Shown here piece after piece: positions 47,150 to 59,119 of a DNA stretch of 64,000 nucleotides. The position numbers and the translations under genes are program-made. This stretch comes from Trissonchulus latispiculum (Eukaryota; Nematoda; Enoplea; Enoplida; Ironidae): the NCBI GenBank assembly GCA_030248195.1, contig JASAND010006327.1, positions 1 to 64,000 on the forward strand. The letters are read 5' to 3'. Under the pieces are notes generated by a model. It saw only the letters and a list, made by a program, of their open reading frames with translations. It made no database searches and was not told the origin of the DNA. How positions within the stretch are numbered: position 1 is the first letter of the stretch; each line of letters begins with the position of its first letter.

Positions 47150-47731
47150 ATGGAACCGATAGATCTGACCAAGCCAAGCTCAACTCCAACTCAAAAGAGA
47201 AAACTTTTCAGGCCATTTGAAGAAGATGACGACCAACCTAGTCCAAAACAGAAACTAAAAGAGCAAAAAAATATTGTAAATCCTATGGCATCCCCTATAT
47301 TTCAAAAGGCTGTTTCCGGTCAACCCAATTCTCCAGCAGACTTTAAAGGTGCCAAATGGCCAATCGGCCACGACTTTAGGAAACCAAGCTGGCCACCCCA
47401 CAATGGCTACTATATGGCAATGCCTCCGTCCATACCGCTTCCACCGACTCTTCTAACCCTGAACAGACCGCCTTATATAGGATGGCATCACACGCCCTGC
47501 CCTCTCTTTGCCTCTCTCTGGGCCAACCGGAAGGTTCATCGACCTCTCTGCGGCAAATACGTAAAAAGTGGCCCGGGTGCCAGCGCCTATGTACTACTAG
47601 CTCTAAGAAGAAAGCTAGTCCACAGACAGCATATGAAATTTTATTTCCAGACCATGATGCAACATTCTGACAGACTGACGGCGGCCGCTGCCGCAAGAAA
47701 TGGCAGATGTGGCGTTCCGGTGGCTTCCTGA
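47150..47731 (+). CDS. unknown conserved 193-codon protein, right copy
   Basis: Encodes exactly the same protein as the left-arm copy despite eight base differences (codons 133, 135, 137, 138, 149, 150, 157 and 159), all silent. The rest of the frame is base-for-base the same by eye. PIDLTKP near the start suggests a possible CtBP contact, and the basic C-terminal third a possible nucleic-acid contact; both are inferences. Its start is preceded by TTTATTTAGATC, so an upstream exon or trans-spliced leader may supply the 5' end. No polyadenylation hexamer was seen close to the stop. The antisense 127-codon frame here differs between arms in amino acids and is rejected. Confidence 0.75.
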   Translation: MEPIDLTKPSSTPTQKRKLFRPFEEDDDQPSPKQKLKEQKNIVNPMASPIFQKAVSGQPNSPADFKGAKWPIGHDFRKPSWPPHNGYYMAMPPSIPLPPTLLTLNRPPYIGWHHTPCPLFASLWANRKVHRPLCGKYVKSGPGASAYVLLALRRKLVHRQHMKFYFQTMMQHSDRLTAAAAARNGRCGVPVAS

Positions 47732-48654
47732 ACTCGTAAACGTATGCAGTAAATGTCAATTTTTGTGAACGTGCTGTAGTCTAAACTAAATTAAAAAGTA
47801 GTAACCAGACATGTGCAGGAAGCGAAACCTTGGGGAGTTGTGAGTGAACCAAATTTTTCCGGCTTTTGCCATAATAACTCGAAAAATCAGGGTTTTGGGG
47901 GACATGAGCAACCCCTCAGGGGGTGTGCTCCAGGTTAGAGGCGGGTGGGGTGAACCTCCCAAGTACACGTAAGGTAGTAAATCTAACCTAATCTTATAGC
48001 TTCGTAACCTAACTCCTAACTGCATGCAATAAACCTCGGTTAACCCAGTGGTTTCTTACTGCGCTACAAGTCGAAGATCATGTCAAGTCTAGAATTAAAA
48101 AATTCTAGCACGTCTCTGACCTGACTTCTAGCCAGAAGTCATGCAATTCCGAGTGAGTGCCAGAGGCACTTATCTCTTGGCTCCGCATTTATCCGAGAAA
48201 ACCCAAGGGGCAGCCGTTCTTTCGGGGCTGCGTGCCACCACAGACTTGACAATTGCCTCGGGTAAGCTGTATGGGCGGTTACTTAGTGTCACCTCAAGCT
48301 CAAAGTTGCTTTCAAAACAAGAAAAAGAAAATATGGCACTAACTAGATAACCACATTGGAATGAAAAGTTTAAAAAATTGCATGCAATGTGAAATAATGC
48401 TTTAGACAAAATTTATTTATTTATATTTGTTTATATTATGGTTTAACGTAATTTTTTCCAGTTTAGTAGTTATCTTTTTTCATCTAATTTGAGCTACACT
48501 AGCTAGCAGCATGTATATAACTATTACATATCCACTTTCATACAATATCGTTTTGTTCAAATTTAACGCAATGTGATAACAACAGCTCAAGAAACTGTTT
48601 CAGTCTGTCAAATGTAAACTTTCAATTAACATATATGTAATAAACAAATAATGC
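47732..48654. other. intergenic between 193-codon gene and receptor, right copy
   Basis: Mirror of 14291-15220. A possible short exon (48141-48350, with LTIASGKLYGRLLSVTS) shares its core with the left arm, but its ends shift by indels. Nothing else recognised. Confidence 0.3.
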
Positions 48655-49018
48655 CTGGCATTTTCCTAGGCAAAACTTTCTCGGGGATCTGAGGGCGCCC
48701 TCCCCCCACTAGGTCTGGAGAGGACCTATTTCTGGGAGGGAGGAAAGATGTTTTCGAAAAATGCTTAGAAAAGCTATTTTTGCTCAGACCCAAAAATTTA
48801 ACTATTTAATTGCCTAAATTTATGCTTAAAAAAGCTAAAAATGCTAAAAAGGGACAAAAAATCCGGCGAAGCCGAAGCCGGAAGATTTTTCGAAAATTGA
48901 CCCTCAAAACCTCATTTTTTCTGGGAAGTTTTAGGTGCAGGGGAAAGGACAAAATCATGGCGGGCGACCCAAGTCTACAGGGAAACCGATTTCTGGGGGG
49001 GCCTCCTCTGTAGGAAAA
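48655..49018. repeat. GGGCGCCC-ended unidentified repeat, right copy
   Basis: Mirror of 13931-14290, with small changes in G and C runs. Confidence 0.4.
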
Positions 49019-49477
49019 AGCCAGAAGCTAATAATGTACTCAGAAATAATGCTAAAATATATAATGCTTGTTTGGTCGATCGTTATGGTAGGTTAAGTAT
49101 CCACAGTGCACAAAGCTTTCCAGTTTATGGAAAGCTTTACGAGCTGACAATAGTTCTGCAAGCCCTAAGCGTGCTATTTAATTGTACCAATACAATTGCA
49201 GCATGCCTTAATTACCTACTCTCAACCATGTTACATACAATTGTGCTTGTGGTGTAGGGGAACAAACAACAAAGTACAGCAAGTTCTCCCAATCTGATAA
49301 CAGCGACTTCATGCCCGCGGCCCGCGCTTATTTATAACACTCTTATTTACTCTTCATAATAGTAAGAGTTTAATCTAATGTAATGATGTAATAAACAAAA
49401 ACATATGTAATGAACAAAAAACAAACAAAAGCACGTAAAGATAACATACAAACCACAAAGTATATATATAAGTGAAC
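49019..49477. other. intergenic, no feature recognised, right copy
   Basis: Mirror of 13492-13930. AT-rich with one GC patch near 49316. Nothing supportable. Confidence 0.35.
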
Positions 49478-49480
49478 TAA

Positions 49481-50181
49481 AGCCTGGTTCATACTTTTTG
49501 TTTTTTGCTTTGTGCTTTTGTCCTTTTCAATGAGTGTTTTGTGCTTTGTCCTTTGTAGCTGGTGCTTTGTGCTCAGGAGAATGCGTTCATACTTGCCGTA
49601 AGGACAGTAAAGCACAAGTCACGAGATTCGGTTACCAGACTTACAAATACACGGAAAGAAAAGTATTCACATTCAACCACAACTTTAATAGAAAACCAAG
49701 TTTCATGCGTAAAAGCAAGAATTTAAGGTATTCTGAGCTAATTTTTCAAGCCCTTATAAGCAACAGCACGAAATACTTTTAGAACAATGTATATAAATAA
49801 ATGGATTAAGATAATTATAAAACTTTCTCAAGCTAGTATACAGAAATCAATCATTGAGTTGCAATCTATAGTCTAGGCAGAATACTGCTATATAATTTTT
49901 ATTTTTTCGAGCATTTCCATGATTCAATGTATCTATGTACATAATCATATGTCTTCCCTGATAGTGTATTCATTCGGTGGTATTTTTCGTGTTCAGCTTC
50001 TTATTCTATGCCTGATCATTTTTATTGGATAATGCCAAAAATACTGGAATTTGATTGGCTAAGCACAAAAGCACATCTCAAAATGTTGAACTCGGCTCAA
50101 CATGTGAAAGTACACCCGAAAGCACTACTTCACATCACAAACATAACAAATCACAAAGCAAGCGAAGTATGAACCGAGCTT
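49481..50181. mobile_element. foldback element with TTTGTGCTTTTG words, right copy
   Basis: Ends AGCCTGGTTCATACTT and GTATGAACCGAGCTT, with TAA on both sides (49478-49480 and 50182-50184). GCTTTGTGCTTTTGTCC words fill 49497-49580 and their complement 50060-50165. Mirror of 12790-13491. Confidence 0.8.
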
Positions 50182-50184
50182 TAA

Positions 50185-50678
50185 GACTCTACCTATACTA
50201 CAGCATAAATGTGACAACTAATAACTACATGAAATGGACACAACTTTACTTCATTCATCCGCGTAATACACCGCTGTGGGTGGATTAGCAAGCTATTACG
50301 TAATCTAGTTGCGTTACGTGTGACCTGTCCTCCTGCACAGTGCACACAGTTTATAAATGTATGAAATGAGTCACTTGAGCTTAGGCGCAGACACGGTTTC
50401 GAAGAGTTGAAAACTACAAAACAAGAATGAACTAATTAACCTCGAAGGATTATGATGAACAATGCTACATGTATTTCAGTAAAAACATTTGCAAAGTTTT
50501 ACAAAGATACCCCTCGTATAAATTAGGCAGACGAATAGCGTTAGTCAGAAGTCTGCTCCAGTCCTGACAGGAATCAGCCAGCTCCATTCTATCAAACCCA
50601 GTTAACATATCTCTCTCCTGCTGGGCTCTTTTCGTAGTAGGAATAACTTTCATCGTTCCGGAGCTTTGCGGAGGAATA
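50185..50678. other. upstream flank of receptor, right copy
   Basis: Mirror of 12281-12786. Possible acceptor TTTTCGTAG about 40 bases before the receptor ATG at 50679. Reading open upstream of it is not conserved with the left arm. Confidence 0.35.
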
Positions 50679-51615
50679 ATGTTACATAACAACACAACCA
50701 CACTCTGCTTAGAATACAACAATTTAGCTACAGGCGGCTACTTTACAGGTTTTGGTGTTGTTGCCCTTGCACTCAATTTGATCACAATCAAAGTGGTACA
50801 CAGGTGCGAAATATATACAAATTCAACGAAATGTCTCATGATTTCACAGTGTTTACTGAATGGACTTCAATCACTGTTCTATTGTGGATATCTTGGACCC
50901 ATCATAGGCATTAACCGTGAAACGATGTTCTCACAATCCACAAATCTGCGCATTTGCGTCATATTTTGGATAAACGGATCTACATATGGACAGTTAATAA
51001 TGGCAATTCAACGATGTTTCTGCTGCTACAATTCTGAGAAAGCTAAAAAAGAAATTTACCTTTCGAAACACTGCAATCCTCTGCACTGTTTCAGCCCTAT
51101 GTTCTTTAACAGTTACCTCATTATCTGGTCTTGCATGGGGAAAAGGCTACTTCAGTGTTTGTCAGCTAACATGGGTTGGATGGAAGCATAAGACTGAAAC
51201 TGCTGCATTAGCAAATAACATAGGACTTACGCTTCGAATAGGCTGTATCATATGTGTTGCCATTTGCTACGTAATTGTGGCAGCACTGATCAGAAGAAAG
51301 GCCACTTACGGGAAATCGTGGACGAGACTAGAAGTCAGAATTACCATACAGACGGTGCTTTTGGTTGCCATTAGATTTGCGCACATGATGCTATATGGTC
51401 AACTCATTCAGAAGGTCAACTCTTCATTTAGTAGACAGATTTCAATTGGAGTAGTAGAGACAAGCAAAATTTTCATTGCCTTAGCAGACCCAATTGTCTA
51501 CCTGTTTGGTACAAGGAAAACATTATTTTTCAACCTTAGATCAGCCAATTCACTCTCTATACGAAAGAAAATTGCGGTAGTGCCAGTTGCATGGGCTATA
51601 TCTCCTCAAAGCTGA
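50679..51615 (+). pseudogene. serpentine 7TM receptor, right copy, frameshifted in loop 2
   Basis: Starts MLHNNTTTLC with possible N-glycosylation sites, and TM1 (about 18-40) is intact and in frame, unlike the left copy. TM2 (about 51-77) and TM3 (about 90-112) follow, ending IQRCFCCY. A single extra base in an A run at about 51045-51050 shifts the frame after residue 123, in the second intracellular loop. The frame beyond the shift is open to the stop at 51615 and carries TM4 to TM7, with IALADPIVYLFGTRK. Without the extra base the length is 311 codons. Could be a true null allele or a homopolymer sequencing error. Confidence 0.75.
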
Positions 51616-52529
51616 CTGCGATACTGAGCTTTATAAGAAGGACAAAATCCTCAGATGCAGAAGGAACATATATGTAAAGGAACTGCGCATAGCTCATACA
51701 CAAATATCTGATCTACTTTAACCGAAGCAATGAAACATAAATTAACAAAACCCTGATTAAATAACATTGGCATACCATTTAACATACAAATCGTAATAAT
51801 ATATAGAATGGAATAAATAACATAAAAGCATAATGCAAAAATCCAAAGATGTTGGTCAGTGGAGGAGTGTGAATTTAGCTGTTTCACCGTCTTTATCACC
51901 CATAAGAAGATTAGGGAAAGTAGTTTCGCTTAGGAAAAGAAAATAAGGAAAAAGCTTCAAATCAAAAATGGCAGATCAGAACGGAGCAAAATGTGAAATT
52001 TATCTTGACATGGGGCCAAGCAGTCTGTAAAAAATCATGCCAAGGCTTTAATCTAATAAAGGATTTCTAAGGTTGTATCGTGCCCAGGCGGCTGAAAGCG
52101 GCTCGCTACCGCTGTTTGTGACAGGGCCTGTTAGGCCCCAGGCTAACTGGGATTTCTCAATATATATTTCTTTTCGATATTCAATAGATATACATTATAT
52201 TGTTGCCAGATTTTGAAGAGATTAGTAAACATCATATACAGGGATACATACCACGCATCCGCATACGGAAAATTTATATTCAAGAATAATTTAGGACTCT
52301 CCCACGATCTTCTATTTCCTCCTGACTTGGACCAATAGCTTTAGCATCATATCCTTAGACCTCTCCTAGTAGTAGACCCTGCGGTAGTTCAACACAACAA
52401 AATGATGATAACTTACGTGTATTCCTAGCAGCTAATCTAACAGTACATGCAAACAGCTATATTCGATGAGTATTCAACTGCTTAAATTTTTATTGACTGA
52501 CATTGATAGCTCTAAGCTAAGACGAAACG
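51616..52529. other. downstream flank of receptor, right copy
   Basis: Mirror of 10441-11340. No gene seen. A GC-richer patch lies at about 52080-52150. Confidence 0.35.
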
Positions 52530-52740
52530 TGAAATCCCGCGAATATGGGTTGTTCGGCGAAGCTGTGCCCATATTAATTCGCTCACACCCTAGTCCTCTT
52601 CTATTTTTTAACCTAGCCCCATATTAAGCATTTTAAAGACTAGTACTCTCTTGATTTTGCAACCTCACCATCACCCATATTACTTTTTCATGCTCCAGAG
52701 GAGCATTTTCATTTCTTGTCCTTCTGTCATTTTAAAGGAT
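52530..52740. mobile_element. half of a GCTCC-hairpin foldback element, right copy
   Basis: Mirror of 10180-10430: TATGGGTTGTTCGGCGAAGC near 52544 and ATGCTCCAGAGGAGCAT near 52690. Related to the ends of 61408-61994. Confidence 0.55.
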
Positions 52741-52789
52741 CCCTTTCCAGCAAGGCGGTAATGGATACAATGAGCTTGAGCAGTGCCAT

Positions 52790-54720
52790 GCTAAACGAGC
52801 GTAGTCGATTTAGAATATATGCCCCCAACAAAACGCCGAAAAACGCTGTTTTAAGGGGTTTGACACTGGTCAATAGGCCCCATAGACCGTAGTGATCACT
52901 GGTCACTCCCTCGATTTCGGCAATATGCCCATTGAAACGAGCGTAGTGGATTTACTATATATGCCCCCAACCAAAACGCCGCAAAACGCTGTTTTAAGGG
53001 GTTTGACCACTGGTCAATAGGCCCCATAGACCGTAGTGACCACAGGTCACTTCCCTCAATTTCGGCAATATGCCCATTGAAACGAGCGTAGTCGATTTAC
53101 TATATATGCCCCCGATCAAAACGCCGAAAAACGCAGTTTTAGGCCGTTTGACCAGTGGTCAATAGGACTCCTAGGCCGTAGTGACCAGTGGTCACTTCTG
53201 TCGGTTTCGGCAATATGCCCATTGAAACGAGCGTAGTCGATTTACTATATATGCCCCCTACCAAAACGCCGAAAAACGCAGTTTTAGGCCGTTTGACCAG
53301 TGGTCAATAGGCCCCGTAGGCTGTAGTGACCAGTGGTCACTTCTGTCGGTTTCGGCAATATGCCCATTGAAACGAGCGTAGTCGATTTACTATATATGCC
53401 CCTACCAAAACGCCGAAAAACGCAGTTTTGGGCCGTTTGACCAGTGGTCAACAGGCCCCATAGGCTGTAGTGACCAGTGGTCACTTCCGTCGGTTTCGGC
53501 GATATGCCCATTGAAACGAGCGTAGTCGATTTACTATATATGCCCCCGACCAAAACGCCGAAAAACGCAGTTTTAGGCCGTTTGACCAGTGGTCAATAGG
53601 CCCCGTAGGCTGTAGTGACCAGTGGCCACTTCCGTCGGTTTCGGCGATATGCCCATTGAAACGAGCGTAGTCGATTTACTATATATGCCCCTACCAAAAC
53701 GCCGAAAAACGCAGTTTTGGGCCGTTTGACCAGTGGTCAACAGGCCCCATAGGCCGTAGTGACCAGTGGTCACTTCTGTCGGTTTCGGCAATATGCCCAT
53801 TGGAACGAGCGTAGTCGATTTACTATATATGCCCCCTACCAAAACGCCGAAAAACGCAGTTTTGGGCCGTTTGACCAGTGGTCAATAGGCCCCATAGGCT
53901 GTAGTGACCAGTGGTCACTTCCGTCGGTTTCGGCGATATGCCCATTGAAACGAGCGTAGTCGATTTACTATATATGCCCCCGACCAAAACGCCGAAAAAA
54001 ACGCAGTTTTAGGCCGTTTGACCAGTGGTCAATAGGCCCCGTAGGCTGTAGTGACCAGTGGCCACTTCCGTCGGTTTCGGCGATATGCCCATTGAAACGA
54101 GCGTAGTCGATTTACTATATGCCCCCGACCAAAACGCCGAAAAACGCAGTTTTAGGCCGTTTGACCAGTGGTCAATAGGCCCCATAGGCCGTAGTGACCA
54201 GTGGTCACTTCTGTCAGTTTCGGCAATATGCCCATTGAAACGAGCGTAGTCGATTTACTATATATGCCCCTACCAAAACGCCGAAAAACGCAGTTTTGGG
54301 CCGTTTGACCAGTGGTCAACAGGCCCCATAGGCTGTAGTGACCAGTGGTCACTTCCGTCGGTTTCGGCGATATGCCCATTGAAACGAGCGTAGTCGATTT
54401 ACTATATATGCCCCCGACCAAAACGCCGAAAAACGCAGTTTTAGGCCGTTTGACCAGTGGTCAATAGGCCCCGTAGGCTGTAGTGACCAGTGGTCACTTC
54501 CGTCGGTTTCAACAATATGCCCATTGAAACGAGCGTAGTCGATTTACTATATGCCCCCGACCAAAACGCCGAAAAACGCAGTTTTAGGCCGTTTGACCAG
54601 TGGTCAATAGGCCCCATAGGCTGTAGTGACCAGTGGTCACTTCCGTCGGTTTCGGCGATATGCCCATTGAAACGAGCGTAGTCGATTTACTATATATGCC
54701 CCCGACCAAAACACCGAAAA
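52790..54720. repeat. 144-bp satellite, regular right copy
   Basis: The landmark GCGTAGTCGATTTACTATAT recurs about every 144-145 bases, near 53086, 53231, 53376, 53520, 53665, 53809, 53954, 54101, 54244, 54388, 54532 and 54676, with two less regular units before. Each unit carries two dyads, TTGACCAGTGGTCAA and GTGACCAGTGGTCAC, about 34 bases apart, plus CTATATATGCCCCC. Open frames of up to 89 codons here are by-products of the period. Confidence 0.95.
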
Positions 54721-55510
54721 ACGCTGTTTAGACTGAGTTTTCCCAACTTTGACCCTGGGCGAGGAACCACGGGAGCCATGCTGACCAGTGGTCACTTCGG
54801 GCGTTATCGGCAGTATGCTCATCGTTTTCAGCGACCCCGATTTACTATATATGGGGACCACCCCGAGGTCGAAAAACGCCATTTTTAGTGACTTTTAGGC
54901 CATTTCTAGCAAAAGTGGGACTTAGAAACTTTTCGCCCAAACAGGCCAAAAAATGCAAAGTTTGGGCCCATCTCCTGAAAGCTAGGGAGCAAAATTAAAA
55001 AATCCCCCTCGTTACTTTATGCACCCCTACTGGTAATTTTCAACAAAAGATACTAGACCTCTCCAGCTTCTACACAGTTCTAGAAAAGTGTGACCAAAAT
55101 TTGCGAAAAATAGCGAAAGTCCGACTTTGGGACCTTGGCACAGAGCCAAAATTGGCCAGGTGCCAAAATGACCAAAAAAGGTAGCATGGGGGGATCCTGT
55201 CTACCAACATATAATAGTAGTATGGTCCCAAAATGCCCACATCGTTCCAACACTTTGCCGTAAAATGCATTTCCAATAAGCGTTATTCACCGAGAAAAAA
55301 AAATAAACGCACGGTAACTAACTATCGCCTAGTGCAAAAATTCGAAGTTTCGAATTCGAACCAAAAGTATGGTGATACTTGTAGTACTACCCGAGTTGTT
55401 TACAATGGTAACCTTTTTACTACCGCCGGACCTCTAATTAGCTGGCACCAGGCCAACACGGTCTCCAGAGGGCCGCGCAGACGCCTTTATACCCATATTA
55501 TGTAGGGCGC

Positions 55511-55511
<1 letters not shown>
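54721..55511. other. flank of 144-bp satellite, right copy
   Basis: Mirror of 7657-8440. Contains a degenerate satellite-like unit (54780-54880), then non-repetitive sequence with no supportable gene. Confidence 0.4.

Positions 55512-55588
<77 letters not shown>
55512..55588. repeat. (TA)n microsatellite, right copy
   Basis: About 75 bases of pure TA, mirror of 7577-7656. Confidence 0.95.
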
Positions 55589-55592
<4 letters not shown>

Positions 55593-55754
55593 TTTGGCGA
55601 GGAAATATACAGCTGCTTGATTACACAAAAACAGCTAACATTACATACTTCTACAGACGGTTCGTTATTTGATCTTTGATTGACTTTCGTCTCAGATACC
55701 GAAGAAGTATATAGCTTACACCGACTTGCACCGTTGATAGTTAACTCGAAGTTA

Positions 55755-57615
55755 AGCCGGGTTCACACTGGAGTCTTAAGTCGCAAGTCTTAAGTCTTTA
55801 GAGCTTAAGACTTGGTAAATTGGTTCACACTGAGTCTTAAGTCGTAAGGTCGTAAGTCTTAAGCTTCTAAAGACTTAAGACTTAAGATTCGCTTGATTCA
55901 CACTGCAGTCTTTAGTCGTAAGTCTTAAGGTTTTTAGCTTGCTTAAGACCTTAAAACTGGACATGAAACAAATTCATCTCTTAAGACTTAAGACTAACGA
56001 CTAAAGACTAAAGACGTCAGTGTTGTCCGGGAAATTTTTGGGTCATCCTAATTTCTTGATGCAAGCAACTAAAAATTAGAACTTAGGAACGAATATGGTT
56101 TTAAATTCTAAATCCAATCCAATGAATATAGAAATTATAAATTAAAACTTAGGAACTTTCACAAATGGCAAAACATTAATGGGCTTTAAACTTTAGGCCA
56201 CATATTTCACTAAATTGCTTAATGTTTAAAATCTGCTAACATTATCTTGCAAACAATGCATCTTTTAGCACTTAGACGTTAGGCTTTAGATTTTAGCGCT
56301 TAGAATTTATGCATTATTGTTTTGAAAGCTCGCCCAACTAAACAGCCAATCAGATTCCTGCTTGCAGCCAATAAAATTGTAGTGCTATCCAATAAAATTA
56401 AAGCTTTTCCAAACACCTCCTTGTTCGGTAGCTTATGTAAGTCTGCTAGGACTCAACAGCATGACCTTGCCTAAGTTTATGGAAGGTTTCGGTTTGACCA
56501 TGACATTAAACTATTGAAGATGAGCACACTTACGAACTGCAAAACTTTTGATGCGAATAAGTCTATCCCACCGACGAAACAGCTTTTCCTAATCTGAATG
56601 AAGTGAAGAATGGAATGCCGCAAGCTTACTATGGAGCTACTAGTTTATATCTGGCCTCTTAGCACTCCATAGTCAATACCATGGATTTTAAAACGCTTCA
56701 CTGGTGTTTCGGAAAGCCCTTTATCACCAGGATGTAGCACTTTTAGTTTTCCCGATAGTTCCTTGATACTACAACCCTCGTAAGTCATGATTGAAGCACT
56801 TCCGGAACAACTCATATCTGGTTTAAACTGCATAAATGCTGTTATAGCAGAATATTTTTTATTTTGAAGTTAAACAATAAATCCCCATCTAACAACAAAC
56901 TGAAACTGTACAACTAACAAACACTGGCAATTGGCATTAGTTTTTTTATTTTAATTAGACTTTGAGGAGATGCTGAGATTTGCTGCAATTCAACATAGAA
57001 AAGTCATCCAATTTGCTGCACATGCTCGTTATGCAGTTTGAAAGAAAGGTTTTGGATGGAACAAAATCGGCTTTACTTAGTTAGCGTAACAGCAATTTTA
57101 TTATTCCTAACAGAGCAAATACAAACGAAAGGGTTCTATAGAAACTTCCTGTAAACTATCCTTTTTGACGACATCGTTGTGATTTCATTGGCTGCAAGCA
57201 GGAGTCTGATTGGCTGTTTAGTTGGGCGAGCTTTCAAAACAATAATGCCTAAATTCTAAGCGCTAAAATCTAAAGCCAAACGTCTAAGTGATAAAAGATG
57301 CATTTATTTGCAAAAACAAGCTTCCTTTAAACATTAAACGTAGTGAAAATATGTGGCCTAAAGTTTTGTATGTTTTGCCATTTGTGAAAGTTCCTAATTT
57401 TAATTCATAATTTTTATATTCATTGGTTTGGATTTGAAATTTAAAACTGTATTCGATCCTACGTTCTAACTTTTAGTTACTTGCATCAAGAAATCAGGAT
57501 GACCCAAAAATTCCCCGGACACAGTGTGAACCAAATCAAGTCAAGACTAAAGACTTTAAGCCTTAAAACTAACGACTTAAAACTAAAGACTTAAGACTCC
57601 AGTGTGAACCCGACT
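55755..57615. mobile_element. long foldback element with CTTAAGACT words, right copy
   Basis: 1861 bp between TTA target duplications (55752-55754 and 57616-57618), with ends AGCCGGGTTCACACTGGAGTC and CCAGTGTGAACCCGACT. Next to the left end the block TTCACACTG-AGTCTTAAG is itself repeated three times (55762, 55824 and 55899). Long inverted inner arms follow, for example AAACAGCCAATCAGATTCCT near 56340 against its complement near 57205. The middle (about 56420-57160) holds a minus-strand frame at 56645-56833. Confidence 0.85.
56645..56833 (-). pseudogene. HTH-like fragment inside foldback element
   Basis: A 62-codon frame reading MTYEGCSIKELSGKLKVLHP and ending GLSETPVKRFKIHGIDYGVL. The spacing of a hydrophobic helix, a Gly turn and SETPVKRF recalls the N-terminal helix-turn-helix of some animal integrase-like transposases. 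This is a resemblance, not a match. The left-arm counterpart (about 6300-6480) is recognisable but full of changes. It may be a fossil of the enzyme that moved the element or of captured host sequence. Confidence 0.3.
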
Positions 57616-57618
57616 TTA

Positions 57619-58612
57619 TTAGTAACTGGCAGTTAACAGTCAGTTAACTTTTGGTTGCCAGTTATAATCTTATTGCACAGTTTACAGTTAACGTCAATTG
57701 ACCGTTAAGTTTAGAGTTAACTTAACGATCAAGCTTCCGTTTTAACCCTCAGCTTGATGACGGTTAACTGAACATCAGCGTAGCAATGACACGCTTTTTG
57801 AATTCTGGACCTACCGGGAGAACAACAGAAGGGTACTATTTTTCCAAGCGGTTTGCGAGGCGAGATCGGGATTGTAAATTTAAAAAAGTAAAAAACCTGG
57901 AAACATTTTTACATTTATTAACCAGTAAATTTCGGACTTTTTGTCAAATTTTTACAAGTTTTAACACTTTTTTTACACTTTTTAACCAGATTTCTACATA
58001 TTTTTAACACCCTTTGACGCTGCTTTTTTCGAATTTTTTTCATATCTTACACTTTTTATTAACACTTTTCATCACCTTTTTACACCGCTAAAACAGGTAT
58101 AAAAAAATCAATTACTTTTTACATCTAAATTAACAACCCTATGCTAGATTACTCCCGTCCATTTGCAATGGCTAAAAGAACTTCTGTCAGAGATATCGTT
58201 TTTCCAAACATTGAGTTCGATTTTTTGCTGCCTTTTGCCAACAGCTACTATTTTAGACTTTCAAAACGGCTACCGTATCCCCTCGAATGAAAACGCTAAA
58301 CTTTAACGCTAAGTAATATCTTTAACTTTAATGTTAACGTCTATTTGTGATAGGGCAGAAAGATGAACAAATTTAAGCAATGCAAAATTTGATTCGCTAG
58401 AGCTGTTCTCACGTGACTGAAATAGCCGTTAAGTTTAACGTCAGGTTAACCGTCAATTTAACTGTCAGTTAACTAACGGCAAGTTAACGCCTTTTGGTGC
58501 AGGTAAAATTTAACTACCAGTTACCTGGCAGTTTGTTAACTGAGAGTTAGCTGCCAGTTCATGCTAACTGCCAGTTACTTTAACGACGAACGGTGCAAAC
58601 GGCTATTAAAAT
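57619..58612. mobile_element. foldback element with GTTAACTG words, right copy
   Basis: Left end words AACTGGCAGTTAACAGTCAG and right end words TAACTGCCAGTTACTTTAACG. Words are dense at 57619-57770 and 58430-58600, with an AT-rich word-free middle. It directly abuts the preceding element's TTA duplication. Confidence 0.65.
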
Positions 58613-59119
58613 AGAAAAATTACTCATCTTTCAAAGATTTCTATGCCTGTAAAATTTAGTTTTTTCTAAAACAATGTACTTCCATCTTGCGTCCTGATAG
58701 CACCACCTTCTATTTACCAATTTTTTGAAAATATATACCCGAAGGTAGCTAACCTCCGATTACATTCCAATGGGGTCTAACCTTTTCTTTAATGAGATTA
58801 TTCTTCAAATATATAAGCAAAACTTGCTTAAGGTTTTATTCAGCGCTTTATCGTTCATGTCTGAACGAAAGTGCCCTCTGTGCTTCCACTACGAATTGGA
58901 ATTGTAGAATAAAAAAATTCAAAAATTCGTTAAAACTAATTTAGACATTTACAAAACTGCATTTTGTAGCACACAGAATAAGTTAACAAAATTTGACAAA
59001 TCAGAAGCATGAAAACTCAAATTACTAACTTCGAGAATAAAAGCTTTTTCTAGAATAAAACTTTCCTAATTTTTTAAGCTCGTTCTAATTGAAGCAGAAG
59101 CGTTAAGGTCACTACTGTT
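58613..59119. other. intergenic, no feature recognised, right copy
   Basis: Mirror of 3881-4424. AT-rich, nothing supportable. Confidence 0.35.

Noticed and set aside
53284..54421. Several 89-codon open frames of similar sequence
   Set aside because: They are frames through two units of the 144-bp satellite, broken wherever a unit varies.
52790..54720. Regular repeats that might suggest a CRISPR array
   Set aside because: Units are continuous 144-bp tandem copies without variable spacers, and the genome is eukaryotic.
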